From Perkinsus olseni (taxonomy: Eukaryota; Perkinsozoa; Perkinsida; Perkinsidae): a stretch of DNA of 64,000 nucleotides. Made by a program: the position numbers and the translations under genes. Position 1 is the stretch's first letter, and each line of letters opens with the position of its first letter. Location: assembly GCA_013115135.1 (NCBI GenBank), contig JABANP010000002.1:372001-436000 (forward strand), written 5' to 3'. Shown here piece by piece: positions 56,594-64,000 of the stretch. Under the pieces are notes generated by a model. The model was not told where the DNA came from, did not search any database, and saw nothing but the letters and a program-made list of their open reading frames with translations.

Positions 56594-58240
56594 GGAGCGA
56601 ATGCTCGCTATGGTGTTGTTGCTGGACGAGGTCTTGCAGCTTGAAGGTACGAGCTGCCATGCACGCATTGGCCACTCGAACTTCTTATTGTCGCCCGTGC
56701 GGTGTATATAAATGAAAGTCTGCCTTTTCGAGCACACAAAACAGAGTCTTCTCGGCTGCCCCCCATCAACGCTCATATGTTTGTTGTCTGGAGTTGATGG
56801 TGACTCACTATTGGTGAGCTTGACATTCCGGAGCTTGACAGTTTCTTTAATTCCGGGGTGGAATGAGCTCTTGACAATTACTTCAGTATAAAATTGTGTC
56901 TTCTTTCCTCATCAGACCTTTTTCTTTCTGGAGACCCCAATAACACTGCGTTCAGTTGCGGGAGGCTCAACCCATTCGGAGCGGTGTTCGACCCGGCTCG
57001 AGAAGACTCACTCCGGCCTCATAGCTTTCTCCTCGGTACGGTGTGCGCGACTGGGCTACAGTAATTTCCAGACCAGCAGTCGTGGGGCACTGCCCGGCAT
57101 GCAATCCTTTATCCATAGTTCATGCGGTCCCTCGCGCTCAACACGCCGCACAAGGATTCCCTTTAGACGGCTAGAACATAATCGGTGACCGAGCGGAGCT
57201 ACCTCCACGAGTTCCAGTCTCAGCATATCTTTAATATGACCACCCTGAGGACGGCCTCGAATACGCGAAGCCAAACGTTCATCTTGGCATGATACCCATG
57301 GGCAATCTACTGACAGTAGAATACTGTCGTACAAGTCACCAGGAGTAGGTGGTTCAAAGTCATGCGCTGATTGAACTTTAAACAGTGCATGGCAATCCCA
57401 GCTACGATCAGTAGCTATCTAGCCCTCGAATGAGGGGTCGCCATTCGGCTCAAATCGCCGTATTCGCGGCCGGTGGTTGGTGCTTAAGATCTTGCTCGCG
57501 CCCAGCATCTTTCAATCGAGGCCAAGTGTTCGTGAGAGCGGCTCTCACGAAAACTAGGTCTCGACTAGACAGGAGGCTTTCAGAGAGTCTTCTGAGCTCG
57601 ATGGCATATTTACACCTCAGCGAAGACCTGAGCGTGTGTTCAACACAACATGAGGCGTTCGAAAGATCCTAGCTCCTCGCCTGGTGTGTGCGAGTACTAA
57701 CACGCACGCGAAGTCGTGATTGGGTCGTCGATTGATACTATGGGCAGGCGATGGTGATAACTCTGGTAACACAATGCCGAAGGTGATCAATAATAGTGGC
57801 TAGTGGATAGTCATTAAGGGAATCCACGAAAGACTCTAAAAGTAATCAATCCTTTGACGCGTATACATACTAGCTACGTTTGAGACTCACGCGCCCGCCA
57901 AATACTGTCTACTTCGCACGGGCAGGACCGCGCAATCAACGATCAAAAGTAGCTAAAAAGGACCGAAGATAATCGATTCACACCCATCGATGTAGCGAAC
58001 AATCGATCCATCTCAGCGAAAGACTGGCCAACATGGGCGGGCAGATCCCCCTACCACAAATTCCGGTACGCATGCTCACGAGTCCCTGCACGCATTGGCA
58101 AAGTAGTGCTGTCCGACGCGTTCATCGGTACTCTATTCGATAACAAGACAAAGTCAATCGTGCTCGGAGACGGTCATCGATTAGTTCATCCATTGTTCGA
58201 TAAGCTTATCCATAGACAAGTTTCCAGCTAGTTGATCGAC
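56594..58240. other. Spacer of the family-2 array, no gene recognised
   Basis: The left part (to ~57050) is the shared 3' flank of subtype B genes. The minus-strand frame 57334-57056 (92 codons) is open but unrecognised. The rest shows nothing. Confidence 0.4.
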
Positions 58241-58726
58241 ATGGTATCTAGCAAACAGCTGGTTCGTCTCGTGCTGCTCTTTGTTGCCGGCGAAGCGACC
58301 CGGGTGAGATTTGGTCACCAGCCCGACACTGTACCCCTTGTACGCCTTGGCAAGGCCAATTTTCATAGGGCAGCGGGAGTGCAGTATCCCTTCACAGGCA
58401 ACTACTCTTGTAGAGTGGGTATGATCGATACGATCACAGTCGACCAGGACGCTTCTGGCGGGTACATTACATTCTACAGGAAGTCAAAGTACTTCTTACC
58501 CAAACCTAGCTACGGCTGCGCGTTCACCGCTCACCCTGAGTGGGTGATATGGTTCCTCGACCTCCAAGATGCGTGCAAGGCCTTGATAGAGGACTCACAT
58601 GGCTACTACGACCAGGATATTCTCACTTCTACGTTTGCCTCTGTGGAAAAAGGCTTTCTTGTCCTCCCGAACACGAAGAGGGTCATCCAGACTTGCTATC
58701 TTGCTATCGATGAACAGGTCGAATGA
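58241..58726 (+). CDS. Secreted Cys protein, family 2 (subtype A)
   Basis: 161 residues, intact, from the ATG at 58241 (leader MVSSKQLVRLVLLFVAGEAT). Nearly the same as the 47128 gene throughout: VQYPFTGNYSCRVGMIDTIT, YRKSKYFLPKPSYGCAFTA, WFLDLQDACKALIEDSHGYY, ending VIQTCYLAIDEQVE. Its 3' flank also matches that of the 47128 gene (tggtatcggct, gggatgatttttgt, gctttagtataccatt), which shows that the two subtype-A genes are products of one duplication, now separated by the retrotransposon and a subtype-B copy. Confidence 0.75.
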   Translation: MVSSKQLVRLVLLFVAGEATRVRFGHQPDTVPLVRLGKANFHRAAGVQYPFTGNYSCRVGMIDTITVDQDASGGYITFYRKSKYFLPKPSYGCAFTAHPEWVIWFLDLQDACKALIEDSHGYYDQDILTSTFASVEKGFLVLPNTKRVIQTCYLAIDEQVE

Positions 58727-59539
58727 TCGTAATGCTGAGGTGATTTTATTCAGTCTCATACCGCTTGCTGGTATCGGCTGCTAGTGTATTTTGCGATAAG
58801 TTCTGGGTCTTGAACTTGACTTGGTAGTGGGATGATTTTTGTCGAGTATAAGTTTGCTTTAGTATACCATTGTACCGGTTTTTTATCCGTGATAGTTTTT
58901 TGCATGATCGTTCACGGGCAGCATGGACTGCAGTGATGATCGTGGCCGATATGAATCAGGCTCATCGTGCACTACCGTGCGCTCGCATACTCATAGCAGC
59001 ATGCGTAGTTCTCTCGGGTCGAGCAACGAGTGTCTATTCACAAACTTAGTGGGCTGGTGACCAGTCACTGGTCGTGAAAGCCCCGGAATGGATTAGCTCT
59101 GAGTTTGAGTCCCGAGTGGCATGCCCTAACACAGCGAGAGTTGAGAGACCTTTTTGGGCTAACTCCTTGGATGATCGTGCAAGACTCGACTAGGAATACT
59201 TGCTATTGCAGTTTAGACGTTTCCTAGCGTTGAGTACGGTGCAATAGGAGCTAATTTGTGTATCTTGAGCATATTGGATGATCTTGGAAAGCAACACTCT
59301 CTAGTGCATCCAGTCACAGCACAGCTCTGCCAGAAAACCGCCGCTAAGAGCATTAGCCTGTGAGCGCCGGTGCATTAGTTTGGTAAGTGTGGATTACTGC
59401 GTTGTTCATTCCGGGTACCGTCACTCTAGCCGCTAGAGTCTGGCGAGGCATTGTGTCAGCGGTTGATGTTAGAAAATAGGGTATCATATTCTCGAATGGC
59501 CATAGCAATATACGATAGGCTCTCAGCTTGTTGCCTACA

Positions 59540-60007
59540 ATGGTATCTGGCAGACCGCTCGTTAACATCTTCCTGCTCGCTGTTCTCAGTGGAGCTGTCC
59601 CCGAGGCTTCTCCTCCTCAACGTCATAACGTGTCCGGTGCATCTCTCGACGCTGTCTACCATGGTTGGTCTGAGAAGGCGACCTATCCGTTCACTGGTTT
59701 ATATTCTTGTAAATCGGACGGTCAAGTCGGCAAGGTCAAAGTCGAGGACACCCCCGCTAGGTCTATCACATTCTACAGGAAGTCCAATGACAGCTTGCCT
59801 AAGCCTAGCTACGGCTGTGGGTACACAGCTTATTGGGATAATCCCGTTTGGAGGTTCAATCTGCAAGATGCGTGCAAGGCCCTGATAAAGGACTCAGGAG
59901 GCTACTACGACCAGAGACTTCTCTTTGGTGTATTTGCCGATGTGCCGCGTGGATTGCTGGGCGTCCCGTATACCTTTTATGACCAAGAGTGTTTCATTAT
60001 TGCATGA
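59540..60007 (+). CDS. Secreted Cys protein, family 2 (subtype B), intact
   Basis: 155 residues from the ATG at 59540, the only undamaged complete subtype-B gene here. The leader MVSGRPLVNIFLLAVLSGAV is a signal peptide; then VSGASLDAVYHGWSEKATYP, SCKSDGQVGKVKVEDTPARS, ITFYRKSNDSLPKPSYGCGY, NLQDACKALIKDSGGYYDQR and QECFIIA. Conserved cysteines at the YSC, YGC, DAC and EC positions. No membrane anchor. It probably acts outside the cell; function unknown. Confidence 0.75.
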   Translation: MVSGRPLVNIFLLAVLSGAVPEASPPQRHNVSGASLDAVYHGWSEKATYPFTGLYSCKSDGQVGKVKVEDTPARSITFYRKSNDSLPKPSYGCGYTAYWDNPVWRFNLQDACKALIKDSGGYYDQRLLFGVFADVPRGLLGVPYTFYDQECFIIA

Positions 60008-60809
60008 GGAACAGCTGGACATTCGCGTGTTGTAGCAGGACGAGGTATCGCAGCATAAAACTAAGGGTTGCCGTCCACGCATTGGTAGGGGCTGCCCGCT
60101 TGACCTATTCATTTTTATTCATTTGACGTGGCGCAGTTCCACGGCCGTAGAAAACAGTATCTTCTTGCCCGCCCGCTGTCCATACTCATACCTTTGCACT
60201 ATGAGGTTGATGGTGAGGTTATTCTCTTGAAGCTCAGCGTGGAAGAGAGGTCTTGACCGCTATTTCACTATAAAATTGAGTTGGATGACCCTTGGACTTC
60301 GATGTCGGCTCGGAAACAGCGCGCTCTGCACGCCGTTGTCCTGCGTGCTATCACTCGGGTGTCTTCTTTTCCGGAGCCAGGCTTTGGCGGCTCTTATTGG
60401 TCATTTAGTTCAAGGGCTAATACAAAACTGGATCGCATTTAATAACGGTGATTTTCAATACCATCGCTATCAGACTCGGCGCTTTCTGGGGATCTCAATG
60501 ACACTGCGTTCAGTCCCGGGCGGCTCAATTCATTGAGAGTGCTGTTGTACCCTGGAGAAAAAAGACTCTCGAACTGCTCTCTTCCCGGCCTCAAAGCAAC
60601 TTCATTCATCCGGTGTGCACGATTACGAGATAGCCAACTCGTGAATATCGATCAACTTCATCGGTACGCGTATGCATTGGCCGAACCTGAAGTAGAGCTG
60701 CTCTACTGACAACTCTTACACCAACTCTTGGAGTTGATTCGTCAACCTTGACCGTGTTGGATAATCTCGGGAAGCTACACTTTCTACACCTTTTAAATGC
60801 CTATTTCGG

Positions 60810-61010
60810 GGTCAGTAAGATCAATTTCGCAGGGCGAGCGAACATCCGCGCCAAGATATGCCTTAGTAAAATCAATTTCGCAAGCGCGCGCGATAGTACA
60901 ATCAATTTCGCCAGTGCGCGCTATAGTACAATCAATTTCGCCGGCATCCCCGAAGTAAGTCCAATTTCGACGAAATGCGGAAATCAATTTCGCCGGTAGT
61001 ACATTCGATT
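60810..61010. repeat. Five short direct repeats with core aatcaatttcgc
   Basis: Units agtaagatcaatttcgcagg, agtaaaatcaatttcgcaag, agtacaatcaatttcgccag, agtacaatcaatttcgccgg and gaaatcaatttcgccgg occur at 30-65 bp spacing. They lie just left of the inverted-repeat element at 61062. Confidence 0.7.
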
Positions 61011-61061
61011 TCGCTGCAGTGACGAATTCTGACGTCCGACTGTTGTAGGCCGGCCGTTTCG

Positions 61062-61283
61062 CCTATCATAATGCCAAATCCTAGTCACAATTCTGATTAT
61101 GAGAGCTACCGTGGCATCAGTGACGAAAGTCATTATGACTCCCATGATGACAGTCTCCAGGGCTCAGTCGAGAGAGATGGCCCAATCTCGCCTCGTCGCC
61201 AGCCACGAGAGAAATCCAAGAAGCACAATGCCACGGTAGCTCTCATAATAAGATTTGTGACTAGGATTTGGCATTATGATAGG
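61062..61283. mobile_element. Inverted-repeat (MITE-like) element, ~55-bp arms
   Basis: The outer 29 bp (cctatcataatgccaaatcc plus 9 nt) is perfectly inverted at the right end. After short mismatches the symmetry continues through attatgagagctaccgtggca and its complement. The centre is ~100 bp. It carries a short open frame that reads through both arms but looks like nothing known. Probably a non-autonomous DNA transposon or fold-back element inside the family-2 array. Confidence 0.7.
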
Positions 61284-61693
61284 AAAACAGACCATACAAC
61301 AGTCGAATCAGAAAATCATCTACTACCACGAAATATTTCACTCGAAAATGAACTTTACTCGTAGCTGATATACGACTGGCGAAAATCATATCGCGAAAGT
61401 GTTTACTATATCTGCACGCGCATGCGTATCTTCAGCTATCTTACTGACCCTAAATCATCTTAAAAGATGTAGTGCATCCAGTCGCAGCACAGCTCAAACA
61501 GTATGCTGCTTCTAAAAGCATTAGCCTGAGGCCACCGTTGCATTAGTTAGGTTAGTTTGGATTCTTCTGTTGTTCATTCCGGGGACCGCCACTCTAGCGA
61601 GCCATTGTGACAGCAGTTGGGCTCAAAGGATAGGGTATCATATTATCGAAGGGCCAAAATAATGTACGATAGGCTCTCAGCTTGTTGCCTACA

Positions 61694-62165
61694 ATGGTAT
61701 CCGGCACACCGCTCGTCAACATCCTCCAGCTCGCTGTTCTCAGTAGAGCAGCTCCCGAGGCTCCTACTCTTCATCATCACCGTCATATCGTGTCCGGTGT
61801 ATCTCCTTGACGCTGCCTACTCCGGTTGGTCAGAGAAGAAGCTCTATCCGTTCGTTGGTGAATATCGCTGTACATCGGCTAAGATCGGCACAATCAGGGT
61901 CGAAGACATTCCCGAAGATAACATCACATTCTACAGGAAGTCCAACGACAGCTTGCCCAAACCTAGCTACGGCTGTGGGTACACGGCACACTTGAATGAC
62001 CCAGTTTGGACGCTCAATCTTCAAGATGCGTGCAAGGCCCTGGTGAAGGACTCAGAAGGCTACTACGACCAGAGAATTATCACAGGCATAATTGCTGTTG
62101 TGCCGCGCGGATTTCTGGGCGTTCCGAAAGGCATCTTTTACGAAGAGTGCTACGTTGTTGCGTAA
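61694..62165 (+). pseudogene. Secreted family 2 (subtype B), frameshift after the leader
   Basis: The leader starts at 61694 (MVSGTPLVNILQLAVLSRAA) and ends at a stop in VSGVSP because one extra base lies near 61803. The body continues in the next frame from LDAAYSGWSEKKLYPFVGEY to EECYVVA and TAA at 62163-62165, without further damage. The second reading frame is also open upstream of the leader, but without a signal peptide. A single indel, real or from sequencing, decides its status. Confidence 0.65.
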
Positions 62166-62920
62166 AGAGCGAATGCTCGATGGTGTGTTATTGCACGATG
62201 AGGTCTTGCAGGATGAAGCTACGAGTTGCCGCTCGATCTATTTATTTCCGGCCGTTCGGCGTAGTGTATACGAGTAGAGGTCTGCCTTTTGGGCTCTATG
62301 GCCATATAAAACATTGTCTTCTCGGCCGCCCGCCATCGAAGCTCATATCTTCGTAGTCTCAGGTTGATGGTGAGTCTATTTCTCTTCAAGCTTTGGCGTG
62401 GAATGAGATCTTGACTGCTATTTCATTATAAAATTGTGTCAGTGTTATGCGTGGGTATGTCGGATGACCCTTGGACTTGGATGGCGGCTCGGAGACAGAC
62501 TGTCTCAGACAGCGCGCACCTTGTTGTCCTGCGTGCTACCACGATCGTGTTTCCTCTTACCGAACCGAGCTTCGACCGTTCTTATTGGTTCATTCCGTCC
62601 AGGTGCTACAGCAAAGTCGGATTACATTCAATAATGGTGTTTTTCAATACCATAGCTATCAGACTCGGCTCTTTCTGGAGACCTCAGTGGCGCTGCGTTC
62701 AGTACCGGGCGTCTCAACTCGTTGGGAGTGCTGTTGTACTCTACTCGAGAAGACCCCCAAGCTGCTCTCTTTCCCGGCTTTAAGCAATTTGATTCATGCG
62801 GTGTGCACGACTACAACAATAGCTAGCTTCTAAAGATCGATCAACTTTATGGGTACGCATACACATTGCCGCGCCGGGCCCTGACGGCTCCAGTAGAGTC
62901 ACTCTATGGACTCTGTCACT

Positions 62921-63343
62921 GTTACTCATTATGCGCCGATCGTCTTGTGCATGCGTGCATAGCTTATTCCCCTCGAGAGACTAAGCTTAGAAGCAGAAAG
63001 TAGAAGACTTTACCATCTTTCTCGCCTTGCGTTGACTATGAGCAACAACGGAGAAGCAACAACTGGTGCCCAGACCCCCAGTGAACCTCCTGAGACCTCT
63101 ACAACCTCACCCACGTCTCTCAAGAAGCTCATCCCTCATCACTCTTTACTTCTCTCCTTTTTCATCTCAACATCTCATACTTCTCTACTCGGAGGGGAAA
63201 GTGTTACTCATTATGCGCCGATCGTCTTGTGCATGCGTGCATAGCTTATTCCCCTCGAGAGACTAAGCTTAGAAGCAGAAAGTAGGAGACTTTACCATCT
63301 TTCTCGCCTTGGGTTGACTATGAGCAACAACGGAGAAGCAACA
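62921..63343 (+). repeat. 141-bp direct repeat pair
   Basis: Segments 62921-63061 and 63203-63343 are almost identical (gttactcattatgcgccgat ... ggagaagcaaca; two or three differences). They lie between two family-2 units, so the spacing sequence of this unit is itself partly duplicated. Confidence 0.85.
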
Positions 63344-63636
63344 GTCACCAACTCCCAGGAGTTGGTTCACGGAACTTGACCGTGTTGGATGATTTCGGAA
63401 AGCTACTCTCTCTAGTGCACCCAGTTAGTGCCCAGCTCAAACAGTATACTGCTACTGGGAGCTTCAGTCTGAGAGCGCCGTCGCATTAGTTGGTGTGAAC
63501 TCAACTGTTGTTCTTCCCGTCGCCAGGAACCGTCACTAGAACGAGCCATTGCGTCAGCAGTTGACGTCGGAAAAATGGGTATCATATTCTCGAGTGCCAT
63601 AGTAATGTACGATAGGCTCTCAGCTTGTTGCCTACA

Positions 63637-64000
63637 ATGGTACCCGGCACACGGCTCGTTGACATCCTCCTGCTCGCTGTTCTCAGTGGAGCAGCTCCCG
63701 AGACTCTTCCTCTTCAACGCCACAACGTGTCCGGTGCATACCTCGAGGCTGCCTACCCCGGTTGGTCAGAGAAGAAGCCTTATCCGTTCTTCGGGGAATA
63801 CTCTTGTGACTCGGCTAAAATTGGCACATTAAGGATCGAAGTCACTCCGGAAGATAACATCACATTCTACAGGAAGTCCAACGACAGCTTGCCCAAACCT
63901 AGCTACGGCTGTGGGTTCACGGCCTACCGGGGTGACCCATTTTGGTTGCTCAGTCTGCAAGATGCGTGCAAGGCCCTAATAAGAGACTCGGATGGCTACT
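63637..64000 (+). CDS. Secreted family 2 (subtype B), cut by the window end
   Basis: The ATG at 63637 opens the leader MVPGTRLVDILLLAVLSGAA, followed by VSGAYLEAAYPGWSEKKPYP, GEYSCDSAKIGTLRIEVTPE, NITFYRKSNDSLPKPSYGCG and LQDACKALIRDSDGY. The frame is open to position 64000, so this copy is intact as far as seen. The array clearly continues past the window. Confidence 0.78.
   Translation, partial: MVPGTRLVDILLLAVLSGAAPETLPLQRHNVSGAYLEAAYPGWSEKKPYPFFGEYSCDSAKIGTLRIEVTPEDNITFYRKSNDSLPKPSYGCGFTAYRGDPFWLLSLQDACKALIRDSDGY

Larger units (their letters stand above)
48255..63636 (+). repeat. Repeated 5' flank of the family-2 tandem array (four to five copies)
   Basis: The ~230-290 bp upstream of family-2 genes is itself repeated: about 48255-48479 (cut by the retroelement; its remainder is 56084-56157), 59250-59539, 61460-61693 and 63365-63636. 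All share a vertebra of cattgtgtcagcagttg(a/g)cgt, gggtatcatatt(c/a)tcgaa, and gataggctctcagcttgttg just before the ATG. Downstream flanks are also shared (gcgaatgctcg, tgcgttcag). This shows duplication of whole gene units, including their putative promoters. Confidence 0.8.

Noticed and set aside
1..64000. tRNA, rRNA, riboswitch or other structured RNA genes
   Set aside because: None was recognised by eye; a covariance-model scan would be needed to exclude small ones.

Overview
This is eukaryotic nuclear DNA from a small-intron protist. Genes lie on both strands, and many are cut into short exons by GT-AG introns, mostly 40-60 nt. The window mixes conserved eukaryotic genes with tandem families of secreted proteins I do not recognise and with several kinds of repeat. 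My best guess is a Perkinsus-like alveolate (lineage-specific secreted families, dense short introns, a tyrosine-recombinase retroelement), but no rRNA or spliced-leader sequence was seen to prove it. Layout, left part (1-16.8 kb): a POT peptide transporter with two compensating frameshifts; weak spliced candidates; a THUMP-domain gene (-); phosphonoacetaldehyde hydrolase (-); an EF-hand protein (-) that ends exactly where the longest phosphonatase reading frame begins; and a complete 10-exon dienoyl-CoA isomerase (-) ending in the peroxisomal signal SKL. The unusually long introns here are the ones holding dispersed repeats. Middle part (16.8-40 kb): three tandem members of a ~335-residue secreted family (one dead, one intact, one with a single frameshift); a secreted beta-propeller/mucin/Cys-repeat protein with a 36-bp minisatellite; then a run of spliced plus-strand genes: a COPI-associated-like membrane protein, an unknown 5-exon gene, splicing factor SF3b6/p14, a 12-exon adenosine kinase preceded by a second copy of its first exon with a matching splice phase, and ATG8. 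Right part (40-64 kb): a fold-back element, two minus-strand secreted proteins, and a tandem array of at least six copies of a ~155-residue secreted Cys protein that runs off the window. A complete 7.6-kb YR retrotransposon of the PAT/Ngaro type (split direct repeats A1...B1-A2-B2; ORFs for a Gag-like protein, RT-RNase H and a tyrosine recombinase) has inserted into this array. Exon maps were made by hand from protein similarity, splice signals and reading phase; each full map quoted keeps the reading frame unless a frameshift is stated.
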